From NCBI GenBank assembly GCA_951812925.1, contig OX638368.1:7254001-7318000 (forward strand): 64,000 nt of DNA, in the 5' to 3' direction. The notes beneath the pieces were generated by a model. It made no database searches. It was not told the origin of the DNA and was given only the letters and a program-made list of their open reading frames with translations. Made by a program: the position numbers and the translations under genes. Origin of the DNA: Calliopum simillimum (lineage: Eukaryota; Arthropoda; Insecta; Diptera; Lauxaniidae). Below are positions 1 to 14,100 of the stretch, one piece after another; position 1 is the stretch's first letter; the number at the start of each line of letters is the position of its first letter.

Positions 1-1084
1 CCCGTGGGCCAATTACAAAAATTTTTTTGTCAAATATGCAAAATTGAATCGAACTATTTTAGAAGACCATATGACACATCAAAAGCTGTTCCGTTAAAAG
101 TTTGTTGAGCCGCGCAGTGATTTGGGCTGCTTTGGTATTTGCGTGTTACATTGGTATAATATGTAGTGTGGAGTATTTTTTGACCCGCACGTTTTCTTCT
201 AGTCATAACTGACAGTTTTGTTTTTTTCGAAGTGAACTCCAGGCCCTGAATCGACGCTGGCTACTGTAAACTCTTGGCATTACTTTCTAATCAATGTGGA
301 ATGTTTTTACAGCTTTGTTGCTGGCAAGTCGGCAGATGATTTCATTCAATTTCAGCCATTTGCGGTTCAAGAGTTAATCTTTTTAGTGTTCCATAATAAT
401 AAAAAAATCATAATACTCGTAATAAATAAAAACATATACTCGTTATATTAAATGAAATAAGAATGATAATAATATTAATAATTTTAATAATAATATTAAT
501 AATAATAATTATAATAATAATAAGGTTAGGAGAGGTAATTAATAGTAACAATAAAAAAGTAGTTAAAAACCTCGTGTCATCGTTATTAGCAGAGCGCCTT
601 GGTAGCTTTGGGACATAGAAGTTGATCTGATCTTTTTTTCCCCCTAGCAAGGACGCAGGATTAAGCGCTGCTGTATTAAGAGCCTGGGCTGCATTATTTA
701 AAGCTGCAGGATTAAGAGCCGCATTAATCCTATTTTTGCGGTGTTTGTGGTTAATTGTATTGTTTTTTTTTATTTATTTATGTTTTTTTTTTTTTTTTGA
801 GAAAGACAAAGACAAAAAACAATTTTTTTTGTAAAAGTAGAATAAACATCTTTTTATGAAATTGAATTTTGAGAATAAGAATCTAAAAAATTTATGAATA
901 TTCACGCAAGACAAATTTAATACATATAATAGACTATGAGCTAGCGACTATTTGTGCGAAATGGTAACGCTAAGTGGCCAAGTTATTAAAGAAAAAAATA
1001 AAATATCAAGGTTTATAAAAAAATAATGGATTTTTTAGAAAAACCGCTTCTTTAATTTGGCCTTCGTATTCAAATACCTTTAAT

Positions 1085-1236
1085 CATACTCTCCGAAAGC
1101 CACCCAGCAAAGTTTTTTCGCCCCAAGCTCTTGATTGGAATCCACACAATGCAAAGCAGCACAAAACTAAAAGTCAACGGGAAAAAGTCGCTGCGGCAGG
1201 AAATCCAAGGATCGAGAAAGTCATGGAGAGAGATAA
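1085..1236 (+). mobile_element. Short LINE (RTE-like) 3'-end fragment
   Basis: Diverged copy of the same reverse-transcriptase C-terminal region seen at 2020-2281: shared words include TACTCTCCGAAAGCCACCC and TTGATTGGAATCCACA, then AAATCCAAG and GAGAAAGTC. Badly mutated and not translatable over length. Confidence 0.6.
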
Positions 1237-1922
1237 AATCAAATCGTACACGTTGTGTACTTTTTGGGCTAATTTTAGATGGTCAAACTTAACGACATGT
1301 TCAGAGAACAAAATTATCTCATTGGACAGGCGAAACCCTCAGAATCTTAACTGGTGTTATCGCAGGGCACTATTTTATAGGTAGGCCTAAGGGTTCTGCA
1401 GAAGATGTTGTGTTGGAGTTTTAAGACATTTCATTTCAAGATATGTTATGTTTTGTACCCGCTTTTTCTATCTAATACTTCAGTTCAGTGTCGGGTGCAA
1501 CTGTCTTAATAGTACTTGGATATGAAAGTAGAAAAAATATTTACTGTATTCTACGCCGAAAGTTCCTTCAGAAATTACCTTTAACGGCCCTGCAAAATCA
1601 TTGTTGTGCTGTGTAATGTATGAAAACTACCGCAATCCTTGGTAACCAATTCTTGCAATATCATAGATTTTACTGTAGTTTTCTACTCGCACGTGTTACA
1701 CTAACCTTAAGTATTTATTTGTATGAAATACAGTATACTGCTGTAGTTGCTAGAATCAGGTTTAATTTCAACACTGATAAAACAAGACAGTGTACTTCAG
1801 TGTCCAAATAAAATCTGTATACAGCAAAGATTTGAATCTTGAATTCAAAATTTTCAGTGTAAAATGTGCGCGTAACGAAAAGTACACCATATTTCAAGAT
1901 GCCTTGTGCAGGCCAGTAATAA

Positions 1923-2317
1923 GCATGCCTCAAGGTTAAGGCAAATGCTTAAGGCGAATACTAAAGGTTTGGTGGCCTCGCACTATATCAAATGCCGAGC
2001 TACATCAAAAATGCAATCAGAGGGCTATAGCAATCGAGGTCAAGCTGCGCAAATGGAGATGGATTGGTCACACTCTCCGGAAACCACACAGCGAAGTTTA
2101 TCGCCAGGCTCTTGAGTGGAATCCACAAGGTAGTAGAGCACGTGGTAGACCCAAAACCAACTGGAAGAGGTTGCTAGAAAAGGAATTCCAAGAATCGGGA
2201 AAGTCGTGGCAAGAGATTAAAGTCATCGCAAGGGATCGTGACAAATGGAGAGATTTCATATTGGCCCTATGCTCCTCCTAGGAGTTAAAGGAGAATATAT
2301 ACAAACATAAGGTAAAG
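1923..2317 (+). mobile_element. 5'-truncated LINE 3' end (RTE-like reverse transcriptase tail)
   Basis: One frame reads [20 protein letters not shown], then GSRARGRPKTNWKRLLEKE and WQEIKVIARDRDKWRDFILA, ending LCSS-stop at 2279-2281. This is the hallmark C-terminus of endonuclease/reverse-transcriptase LINE proteins (RTE-like group, from memory). The same end recurs at 34740-35095 and 44739-44881, so the family is a repeated invader here. Confidence 0.75.
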
Positions 2318-2500
2318 GCTTAATGACGTAGGAGATTTTTGTAGAAGCTGTAAAGATCCTGACGTCAAAGAGTCTATTTTTCATCTCTCAAAAGAGTTCC
2401 AAAACTAGTTTATAAAAATCTCAAAATGGTTCATACAAGTTGACAACGAAGTTATATACCAGATATACAATGGGCCCAATTGTGGCCTAAGTTATGACGC
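2318..2500 (+). mobile_element. Fragment of RNase H-type LINE 3' end
   Basis: Frame reads [19 protein letters not shown], paralleling [19 protein letters not shown] of the LINE at 30686. Both are followed by ATACAATGGGCCC and CCTAAGTTA. It abuts the preceding LINE fragment, so this is a cluster of truncated insertions. Confidence 0.65.
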
Positions 2501-2942
2501 CATCTCTCGCCTAAACTTCACGTAGTAGTAACATAAGAATAGAAAGTGGCATAGCTAGGGGGCGGCAAAAGGGAATGTGAAATCCTTTTTCTATATATTT
2601 TGTCTGTCCAACTGATTTGCAGCAAAAAACTGAATTTTTAATCACAAAACCCCGAACAACTTGAAATTTTGGCCACTAAGCGTTGCCATTTCATGAAAAA
2701 AGGATAAGTTTTTTTTTAAAAATCTAGCTAACTGGTCGCTAACACTCTGCCTATTATATGCATGTCTGTATATTGATTGGCCGCAGCATGGCGATTGGCA
2801 TTGTTGAACGCAGACATTTTGTTTACTCTTTAAATAGGGTAAATCATATTAGGGGTTTTTTTTTGTGAAAAATTGTGGTCGATAATTTCGAAATTGTTAC
2901 AAATCAGTGTTTTTAGAAGCAAAACACGACAAGAGTACCAAC

Positions 2943-3470
2943 TGAACCGATTACGCTCAAACTTGGTAATACCAATTGTAGTTCCGGTGTGCAACATAAA
3001 TAATGCAGGTAGATTTTGTCTTAGTATCATTTGTTGTTAAAATGCAGGATGTTGAAGTTGGCGCGTTATACCCTTTTTCGTAAGAAGTCTTGCTTTTGAA
3101 CAGAATAAGCGCTTTGCCGACCGCGGGCGTTCAACACCCGAAACCTCTCATATTCCGACCGAATCCCATCTTGAGTCATATAAATACCATTTAAAAGTTA
3201 AAAAATTTTTGTGAAATTTTTTATTTTTTTTAAATAGTATTTTTTTATAAAAGGCACATTCAAAAGTGAATAGGATCAAGTTCATACGAGTACAATTATC
3301 AATTTGATGTAAGCTATTATTGTAATTTTTGGAAAAACAGTTTCTATGAAAATCACAAAAATCGCCAACCCTGTATTTTAACAACAAAAGATACTATGAC
3401 AAAATCCTCCCTCATTATTTATGTTGCACACCGGAACTACGTTTATTGCCAAATTTGAGCTAAGTCGGTC
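2943..3470. repeat. Inverted-repeat element, about 105-115 bp arms
   Basis: The left arm, with GGTGTGCAACATAAATAATG at about 2987, is repeated in reverse complement at 3412-3431. Matching continues outward through the TTCCGG and TTGGTAAT blocks and inward through TAGTATC and TTGTTGTTAAAAT. The loop is AT-rich. Probably a non-autonomous foldback/MITE. Confidence 0.6.
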
Positions 3471-4147
3471 ACAAAAAAATTTTCAGCTGGTACACTTGGC
3501 ATGTTTTGCTACATATATGTACATATAGGATGTTCTTTATGAAACCAAACCTCACTATCTGTGCAAATTCTACGGATTTATCATCTCTCAAAGTAGCATT
3601 TATTTTAGCTGAGTTTGTTTACTTTTTTAAGGTATGATCTTTTGGCAAGAATCAACTTCGAAAAGTTTATTTTGATTTGGAAAATGTTTAAATTGAATCG
3701 AAAAAAGTTTAATATGGTGTGGGAATGGTTTAACTTGTAGTGGAAATCCTGAATAAAAAGAACATTTAAAAATTAAATTTAAGTGATTCTATAAAAATGT
3801 TAAACTTTGAATTTATTTATTGCAATATCTAAAAGATAAAATCTGAATCCTTGTAATTTACTTGTAAATATGTGAATTTACGATAGAATAAATACACACA
3901 TACCGGCAAAATCGACAAAAAAAAAAAAACAAACCGGTTTTTTGTGGTTGTCCATTTTTATAGATAACCTCGCTAAAATGAATGATCCATTGAATGGCGA
4001 TGGATCCATACAAATTTATAACAAAGGTTGGGTTTGTCGGGTTTTCACAAGAAACATCCGCAAATACATACTATAAGTATATATTCTATCGGCAGTAAAA
4101 CATGATTTCAAGAATAATTTTAATGCTACTCTTGTCGGTGTATATTA

Positions 4148-4490
4148 TGCCCCAGACAGACGACAGCTTAAATCTAGATTATAGACGAAATAATGCGAAT
4201 CTTTTATAGCATGATTTTAGGCATTTTTTAAATACATATTTCATAGACATTGACAAAAAGAAAATTTCCCAATTCAGGGGTAAAAAAAATCATAAAATAT
4301 CAAAAACAAGATTAATAGTGAGTTAAGCATCAGAAAAGCTAATTAGAATTTTTTAAACACTGAGTTGGTTAATTTTCTTTTAGTCAATGCCTATGAAATA
4401 TGTATTTAAAAAATGCCTAAAATCATGCAATGAAAAGATTCACATTATTACGTCTATAATCTAGATTTAAGCTGTCGTCTGTCTGGGGCA
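4148..4490. mobile_element. Hairpin MITE, TTA target duplication (PIF/Harbinger-like)
   Basis: Terminal inverted repeats start TGCCCCAGACAGACGACAGC and extend about 120 bp with few mismatches. The element is flanked by TTA on both sides (4145-4147 and 4491-4493), the 3-bp target typical of PIF/Harbinger elements. There is no coding capacity. Confidence 0.75.
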
Positions 4491-4971
4491 TTACTTCGTG
4501 TAGTGTATGAATAAGTATCACTTTGCCTCAAGCGCTTTTCCTGTTCTACGCGTATATATACATTAATTTAAAGGTGCCGATTTTTAATGACTAAAGGTTA
4601 AATAAAAATTTTTTTACAAGTTCAATAATTTTATTGAAAAGTCCAATTTTTTTCTTTTTAATTTAGAAAAACCAAAAAACAAAAATTAAGATTGAAAAAA
4701 ATTTAAGTTTTAAAAATATTAAATTTTAATCAAGAAAACCAAAAAAAAAAAATACAATGATACATAATTAAGACAAGAAGAGATATTGAAAAATAACTGC
4801 CAAAGTTTAAATTGAGAGTTTTTTTTTATATAAAACCTTTATGGTATATATTTATTTTATTATTTGCTGCATAGGTTTGTTTTTGCTCGTAAAGTATAGA
4901 AAAAGATTTTCTTGTTTGGATTGTGGATGTAAAGTATATACATAATAATAAATAAAATTTTGATGACTCAC

Positions 4972-5113
4972 CCTTTGCTCTCCCAGCGCTCTTTTTCGAA
5001 ACCCTTGTGTATCGACTGTGCAATAGATGATTCCATTAGATCGACATATCTTACTACCAAAGGGGCAAATGTATCGCGTAAGTGCTGATGAAAGCGGCCA
5101 TTTTTTAGATTGT
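4972..5113 (-). CDS. Cadps: Cadps exon 18 (last one inside the window)
   Basis: Encodes [20 protein letters not shown], then [20 protein letters not shown] and KERWESKG, donor GGG|GTGAGT. The family continues with a segment such as SEDLFWKLDALQ, which I do not find between 1 and 4971, so that stretch is intron and the rest of the gene is off-window. Confidence 0.95.
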
Positions 5114-8100
5114 CTGTATATAAAAAAAAAAAATGAAAAAAAAAGAAATCAGTTTAATTTTTGTGATAACAAAGTTCTTAAACTACAAGGGCCTAAAAAA
5201 ACTGCAGGACATTTGACTTAGAAATGATATTGCGCAACTACTGCCTAGATAGAAAACATGTGGTTCATCTAAACCAAAGGTGTCGGCGTTTCAAAATCAA
5301 TGAGACAAGCGCAGTCAGCGCAGAATTTTACCTCGTCTACAACAACCACAATATTTCAATATTTTGACATTTTCTCGGGACTACAAAAATCAAAAAAAAT
5401 ATTTTTGTTTTTTTTTTTTTTTGGATCGACTTAAGAAATAATACATACATCAAAAAAAAAAAAAGAAAAAAAAAAAAAACAAAAAAAACAATTTTTTGTG
5501 ATTGTTGTAGTCCCGAGAAATTGCAAATTATTCAAACATTGTGGTCGTTGTACGCGAGCCAAAATTGGCTCATTTTTGTTCTACGCTGATACACTTGATC
5601 TACCAGTAAATCAAAATCATCGTGCCACCTATAGGAAAGGGCAGAACAACGTTTGCCGTGCCAGCTAGTATACAAATGTGTATGGATTCTAATATATTAC
5701 TTACCATCAGCTCGTAAATAATCATTAAGTATTTGAAACAACGGAAACGAGTCCCATGTATCGGGTGGTTGCTCAGATAAAACACGGTCCATGTCAACTG
5801 CGAAAAGGGACCAGAATATCTCGGCATGTTCCACCAAAAGATCGCTGAACCAAGCAAATGCCTAAGGAAGACGCAAGTATTTTATTTATAATAATGTACC
5901 AATATGTATATTACGAGTACGATGTACACAATTGTGTATCCAACAAAATAGAAACGAAAATCAATGTTTGATAAATATGTGGCCGTCTTCCAAAATGTCA
6001 GTTGCAATGTACTGCGACCGCATTTTCATGCATAAAATGTTGCATAATTTTAGGTTTTTTTTTTTTATTTAAGGCAAAATTTACAAAAAGCATCAACTTC
6101 ATTGCTGTTGCGCTTATTGCTATGCATTGTCAATATATATTCTGTACAGTAAAAATATACAGTAAAAAATAAGCTCCCAAAATTATGCGACATTTTTCTT
6201 TATGAAAATGCTGTTGCAATGCAAAGCAACTGACGTTAAGGAAGTAGCCCTTTGACTCCTGATTGAAAACTCAACATTTGCTTAAAGTAATAAGAGTGTA
6301 AAAGGATATATGCTTCATGTATGTACAAATGTATGCATGTATTTATGTTTGTGTATGTAAAGAGTTTCCCAGTAAAACTTTTTCAAAATTTTTATCAAAC
6401 TTGAAACTTAAACTTATATTTTTCACAGCGGTGAAATAACGCCACAAATGCAAAAAAAAAAAGCGTGCTCAGTTAAAGTTCTTGCAGAAAGTTGTTCCTT
6501 GGGGTATTTTGAACATTGAGATAAAAAATTAAAATAATCCGTCTTGCTTTTTTTAAGAAATCTCATTTTGTAAGCAAAATCTTATGATATTTTCATATTA
6601 AACGAAAAAAACCTAAAAAATAAAACCAAGAAATCAACACAAGTACAGTTGTTTTTGATTTTTTTTTTTGATGCTGATTCCCATCTGCCACCAAAATTGC
6701 ACTAACTTGTCAGGATTTTGAGATATGGTCAAAAATTACTCAAGTGTGCCACTTAAGAATTTAAACGTAAAAAGGCTTTTTTAAAAAAGAAATGATTTTT
6801 TGTAGCAACTTGTAAGGATTTTGGAAAAAAAATTTTTTTTTTCTAAAATATTTAACATAGACTAGGGAAAGTATTTTTTTTTTTTTTTTGACCAAAATTT
6901 TTCTTTTATGATATAAAATTCCTATTTTAAATAAATAAAAATTTAAACTATTTCTCCGCCTCTGAAAAAATTATGAAAAATATGTGGGCACTCCCCACAT
7001 GTCTAAGAACTGTACCCTAAAAAAAAAAAAATAAAACTAGTAAGGGTGTTACCTTTGGCCTGTCCAAACATCAAATACCCTACACTGCAGTGTTTCGAAA
7101 CTTTTGCTAATATGGGAGGTGCCACGCCCTCTTGTCCGAGTTCACCCAGTTTTTACTCAGAGCTTCCATTCATAGTCCTTAGTGTTTGGGTGAAATTTAG
7201 TTGGATTATCTCAAAAAAACTCTTAGAGTATTGCATTTTGAAACTTTTGGTTGTATTGGAGGTGCCACGCCCTCTTGTCCGAATTCGCCAAGTTTTTGTT
7301 CAGAGCTTGCTTTAACCATTCCTAGTATTCGTGTGTATTTTGGTTGCATTGTTGTGAAAAATACTCTTAAAGTTGCATTTTGAATATATTTTTTGTATGG
7401 GCGGTAGGCGTCGCCGTTGAGCGATATCGCTAATTTTCAATTTCTCGCGCTTACTTTGACGACGGAGGTAGAGTACCAAATTTCATTGAATTATCTTGTT
7501 CAGTTTTCCCAAAAAATGTATTTCCACGCACAGACAGCCAGCCAGCCAGCCAGCCAGACAGACGGACATGGCTATATCGACTCCCATATAAGCTAAAGCT
7601 TCAAAACACTATACTGAACGCGTTTTTTGAGATAATCGAACTAAATTTTTAAAAATATTGCAGTGTAGGGTATTTAATGTTTGGCTAGGCTAGGTTTTTT
7701 TTACTTTTAGATAAGGATGTCTCAGAATCATGGCAAGTTAGCTCAATTCTAGTGCTGTGCTTCCTTTTTTTTTGGGTTTTTTCTTCAAGGTTTTTTTCGT
7801 TTAATATGGAAATTAAATTAGATATAATTAAAAAAATGGGTTTTCTCAAAAACGGCCCGACGCATTATATAAAATTCTTTTTTCTCGAGATCGCGGTAAA
7901 AATGAAAACTCGAAATTTCTAAAATTTATTGAGCAGAAACTTTTACTATTATATAAAGATATAAAAAACATAATATACTTCTTAAATATTTTCGCACATT
8001 ACACAAGAAAAAAAACAAGAAAAATTTTAGAAAAAAAAAATGATAGTTTTCTCGATTTTGCTGGGATGTTTTATGTATGTTTGTAAGTCAAAAATAAAAG

Positions 8101-11100
8101 TAAAATTCGAATACAAAAACAAACACAAAAAAAAATTACTAAATAAATTCAACAAAATAAAAAGCAACGAATTTCAGATAAATTAATAGCCTTATCATGT
8201 ATGACGAACGAATCGTTTAACTGATTTTCAACAGCTTATATCCTCCAAGTTAAAAGATGATTTGAATTTTATGCTTACAAACTTTATTCTTTGAACTAAA
8301 ATGAACGCTTAGGTTATAGTAAGTTCTTAATAAAAAGTTTTAATAAGTTGATATTAATGAGTGAAAATCAGTCACTTTATTCGTTCGTCATACATGATAA
8401 GGCTATTAGAATTTAAAAATAATGATCAAAACAAATATAAATTTTAATAAAATTTAATAATTTAAATATAATATGACCAAGCAGTTGTCAATTGACTTAC
8501 AACACATACAATTTATTTATTTTTATTTTTTGACGTGCAAAGCAAAGTTATAGAGATATTACTGCATTACAAAGACTTAGGCAGTGTCCCACGTGCGTGC
8601 TATGCGTGCGTTAAATAGAAATTAAAAAAAAACAACAAACACCGTCTAGAAACCCGAAATTTCACATCAAAACTTATACAAATTGGCTATTTGACTTCTA
8701 TTAACTTAAAAGTCTAAACACAAAGATTGTCATGAGCCGTGTCAGGGGTCGTGCAAATTACGTACGCACGCACGCTCGTCTCGTAGGACACCGTGTGTAT
8801 TTGCTTAAGATTAAGATAGTTGTCATTTGCATACACAGCTAAACATAGAGAGAAAGAGAGAGATAGAGAGAAAACAACGTGCCCACTGATGAACTGATTT
8901 CCCAATCCAAGCTGCTGGAACAGTTTTCCCTACAGTTTGGTTGCCAGATCGGAGCGTCAGTGGCAGTCATGCATATAGCGGGTTCACACTGCAGCTTCTT
9001 TAGAGACATATATGTGGAGATCGCTTATTGCGATTTACCCTATTTATATTTTAATGCAAAAGCCGCTCATCGTAATTCACGAACTTTTCGCATTTGACAA
9101 GTTCTCTTGCAACCGGCAAGCAAGACAGACGTGCGTGGTCGCTGCAGCAGATTATTTAATAAAATCAATTTCATTTGAAATCATTGTGAATTAAATTAAT
9201 GTTTTTTTTAGTTTTTTAATTTGGAATAATAAAGTTATATAAACTAGTAAAATAACTAGATACAGGGTGGCTGATGAAAGCTGCTACCAAAGAAAAATGT
9301 TATGACTTTTTTTTTAACCAATTAATCTTTTCCATTTTTTTTTATTTTACAGATTAATCTTTAGATTTAACGAAAATGGAGGATTGGAACACTGAGACAA
9401 GGATTTGGATTGTCCGCCGTTATCACGCATTGCAGTCCGTAGTTTCAGTACAAAGAGGATATAGGAGCACGTTTGGGGGCACTCCTTCGAACTGATGAAC
9501 TATAATGAGGCTCGTAAACAATTTTGCCGAGCACGGGACAGTTGAAAAAAGGCCTTATTATCAAAACGCTTCAGTTCGGACGCAGGAAACTATCGCTGCT
9601 GTAGCTGCTGCCATACAAGCCAATCCCAGAATTTCGATAAGGAGCTTATCTGCCCAAATGAGAATCAGCAGACAGTCACTGCAGACAATTATGCACAAAG
9701 ATTTGAACTTGTTTCCATACAAAATTCAAATGACAAATAAACTGAATGCAGCACACTTGCCGATTCGCTTGGAATTTTGCCAAAAGATCCTTCAAATGGT
9801 GGAAGAGGACGAAAACGTCTTAAACCCAGAATTACGCCGAAAGAGTTATGAACAACTTTTTACTAAGATGCCGCACACACCGAGCGTGGTGGCCATTTAA
9901 ACTCTTTAATTTTTAAAACTACTTAATTGAACTAAATAAAAATGTATTATCTTTCAAATAAAACAAGAAAACATTAACTAAATGAATTTAAAAATAAAAA
10001 TGATTTAACTTTCTTTATGTAGCAATATTCATCAGCCACCCTGTATATGTACATAATTGAAGAGTGGCCGTACCAAAGGGCCTAAGTACCATTACGAAGC
10101 AAAATTAATGTCATACATATTGTGTGATCAAGTAAATTTTTCGTAAAAACAGAAAACAATTTAAATCATTTCTAACAAAATGTCACCTGATTTATACTAT
10201 GACACTACTTTCGTATTGGTACTTAGGCCCTTTGGTACGGCCACTCCTCAATTGATTTTTTTTTTTGTATATGTAGAGACTTAATGGCTGCACAAAAGGA
10301 TCATGTACATGTCTCTTATAAGTTTGAAAAAAGCTGAACTGTAAACGCACTATTAAGATAAAAAATTTGATCTACAAGCCATCATGCAGTGCACAAGTAC
10401 GAACATATGTACATTAAAGTGGGTCGACCACGATACAAAAAAAAATTGCTTTCTGGTAAGCACTGAAATATTCATTGGCTTATTGTAAGACATTTCACAA
10501 AATATTTGAACTCTGGTAAAAATTCTGATAAGGTTAGAAAACTGGGCTATAAACTAGGTTAAACCATTTATTTCCGTAGAATACTTTTGTAGAATGCTTT
10601 AAAACACTATAGTCCAGTAGTTGGAGAAAAAAAGGGCAAAAAGACCCATAGAAATAGGGTCAAAATGCTATAGAAAATGTTCCCTGCGTGATTTCATGAT
10701 GACCTTACAACAACAAGTTTATAACCAAAATATAGTTTTAGAGTTCTAAAGTAGAGTGAAATTTCGAAAATACGTTTTATGTGGGTATATAAGCACAAAA
10801 CGGTATCAAGGAGTACTCGAATGCTATTGGCATTAGCTCTAAACTTTAGAGTCTATAGAGTTGTTCAATTTAGTCTTGGCTACAATTTTGTTTTAATTAT
10901 TTGGCAAAATACGGAAGGGTTTGGTAGCTATGACCACCAGAAATGGTGGAAGTTTTTGGTATGTATTTGATTTGAGGCCAAAAACAGAGTTTTGTCGTGT
11001 CAGTTTGTTAACATTTTATTTTTTTAGTCTATATCTACAACTTTGTTGAATTTCTTTAGTCTATATCTACAACTTTGTTGAAGACAGGAAAACAAAATCA

Positions 11101-14100
11101 CTAACAAAATCTTTGAAAAAATCCAAATATATGTACATATCGATACGTCCAACGTAAAAGTTGGTAACTCAAGTTACCAAATTTTGGTACCTCTAGCTTG
11201 AAATTTGAAGGAATGGGAGCTATTTTTGTAGTCACAATCTAAATTTATTTTATATAGGTTTCCATACAAAAAAACAAAATACAAAAATGATCATAACTAA
11301 AAACTACGATCTTCGAGTTACCAACTTTTTCGATGGACGTATCGATATGTACTTTCAGTAAAAGCATTCAAAAAATTGTTTGGAGTCGATGACCTCAAAA
11401 ATGTTGCATAGTGTAATTAAAGCTTTCACCAAAGTAAAAATATTTCGTGAAAGTCTAAAAATAAGCCAAGGAACATATTTTAGAAAACAATATTTTTTTG
11501 TATGGTGGTCGACCCACTTTAATGTACATAGTCTGGTTAGTTAAAGAAGAAGAAAAAGCAAATAAATGAGGTTATTGTTTTTGGGTAGGCTTTTGATGAA
11601 AGATTTATGATACTTGAACGCTTGTAGCTTAAAATTTTAAAGAACTGCTGTCGTTATGTTAGTAAGCGGTTATTTTGCGAAATATGGCCGAAAGAAAATT
11701 TTTTGAATAAATGGAAAATCGACTATAATTAAAATTTAACATTACTCGGCCATATCTTGCTTACTAATGAGATATCAACAGCTTTTTTTTTGTATAAGTT
11801 AATATGTATTAACAGAGTTCAAATCAATATTATCTCAAAACAAAATAAAAATTAGGAAAATACTCAGAATTAAGTTTTTCCATTATGCGATTTGATACGA
11901 ATTATTTCATGTTCCGAAGGACTAACACACCCCTATACACCAAACGCAACATTTTCATTTCGAGTATAGTGAAATATCTTTTGTGGTTACCTACATTTTT
12001 CATCTTAAGCAGCTAAGGTCGTAATCAGAGTGAGCGCTTTGAGCAAAGTTGCGCTCAAAGCAAAGCGTGGCGAAGATCAAGTTGCATATAGCAATCACAG
12101 TGGGCGCTTCGAGCATATATTTGCTTCGAGCAGAGGATGTGAAATAAAAACAAAATGTAACAAATACATAAATTGATAAAATGATGCCAAAATAGCTATT
12201 GATCGCTATTTTACTTATGCTTTTATTTTCCACATATAAAACTGCAAAACAAAGCGTTTATGGCACTTTGAGCAAAAAATTATAATAATGATCTGTGTAA
12301 ATGAGAATTTTGCTTCCCTCCCCTCATACTTTTTTTTATACATACTCGTCTATATATTTTTCCGTTTTTAAAGAAAGTAAAATGTGTTATAGTTTTTAAA
12401 TATATTTTTTCTACGTTTAAGGTTTTTGACTGAAAACCCGACATTTTTCAAAGTAAAAATACCTCAACGATAGTTTTGTCAAATTTTTTTTTTTTTGTCA
12501 CAGAAACAATGTAAAGACCATTTGGTAACCGAAATTCGACTAGCTCGTTGACCGATTTTAAGAAAAACTTTTTTCGGTATATTTGGATCTCTATAAATTA
12601 CTTTGCATAAAAAAACCTGGAGTGCATAACCAAGTTCAAAGGAATATATTGAAGAAAAAAAAAAAAAAAAAAAAATCCGAACATAGCCCCGTCTTCAGTT
12701 TATCTCATAATTTTTGTGATACCTATCACTTCTTCCTGCCCACCGTGTTAAAGACAAGTTCATACACAATGAGTGGCCACGCCTTTGTAAAAATCAGATG
12801 CGTTAATTTTACGCATGATAAATAAAAATGGTGGTTCTTCTTTTTATGTGGATATATGGCTAGAAAGTCCTGAATTATGCAGGTGCACTAGCGAATGGGT
12901 ATAATGTTATGGATGAGAGCTTAAACTACTTAAGTGAAATAAATACGGGTATGTATATGTCATGATATTTGTTTATGTTAAATACCACTGAAGAGGTTTT
13001 TTTTCTTTCTTTTTGCAAAGCTATGTAGTTTGTTTGTTAAGTTTAAAAAAGCTTTTATCTAATACAAAAATTTAACAATAAAAAAAAAAAAAAATAATAC
13101 AAAATGCTTTTCAGTTTTATTGGGTACGTGCCGTTGGAACAGGCGCCGTGTAGACCGCATGTGTTGGCATACAGTAGCGAAATGGAGGCGGACCGTTTTT
13201 CGCTGCCATGTTTCCACCAGCTATTGAACTGCCCATTCCACCGGCGGCTGCAAAATCAGCCGCTTCGGCAGCATCATTAAGCGCTGTTGCACCATCATCA
13301 TTTTGATTGTTAACCCCATCAGTGACATCTTTCTTTGTGTCTTTCCTATCCATATTATTCTTGCGCAGCTATAAGGCATATATATTAAACATGTTTACAT
13401 TTACATATTTCAATATCGTAATATACATACAAATATATATAAGTACGCGGTTTAAAAATTATAAAAAATTATATAAGTACAATTTTGTTTAGAAGACTCT
13501 CTTCTATATAACAGTTCATGAGGCAAAGAGGTTAATAAAAAAGTGGCTTATATAAATCAATGAGATGAAATTACTTAGTATTATACGCTGTCCATCACTG
13601 CAATTATATCGCGCGGATAATATGTTGCACTAGACTTGTTCTTCGCATCAGCGCTTCCGAAAAGGGCAGTTTCAAAAATTTTCGGTACCTTAGCACTCTT
13701 GGGCGCTTTAAAAATCCTGTTTGGCCACACAGTTTTTATCCAAGGATGCATTTAAGCTTTATTTATTTTATTATTAATCGAGCTACAAAAATTAAATCCT
13801 CAGAGTCTGGCAGAGAGTGTTGTTCTAATTTGTACTAAGAATATTTGCAAGATAAGAGAGGAGTAGTGCCGGGTAATAAGTATATTGAAAGCTTCTGGTG
13901 AGATATATTTCAAGAAAAAATTTTTTTGGACAAATTTTCATATCCAAATTTAAAATGTTTCATTGGATTGCTGCTAATTTTACTACACAGCAGCGCATCT
14001 GTCAAAAGGATTATGTTATATTATATACTAGAATTGCCCAATGGTCAAAATTCGACCACAAATGTATTAAATAATTTTGGTACTTTTTGGAAAGTTTTAG

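Larger units (their letters stand above)
1..4971 (-). other. Cadps intron after exon 18 (partial)
   Basis: No coding sequence of Cadps is visible. It holds ATAATA low-complexity DNA (about 405-520), LINE fragments at 1085-1236, 1923-2317 and 2318-2500, an inverted repeat at 2943-3470 and a PIF-like MITE at 4148-4490. The rest is AT-rich and unrecognised. Confidence 0.7.

Noticed and set aside
408..650. 80-codon minus-strand ORF
   Set aside because: Mostly Ile/Leu runs from ATAATA low complexity; no splice or homology support.
5027..5221. Plus-strand 64-codon ORF
   Set aside because: Antisense shadow of Cadps exon 18.
9271..9280. CTGATGA in the Tc1-like terminal repeat as a hammerhead box
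   Set aside because: No GAAA box with complementary stem II follows; the sequence is explained by the inverted terminal repeat.
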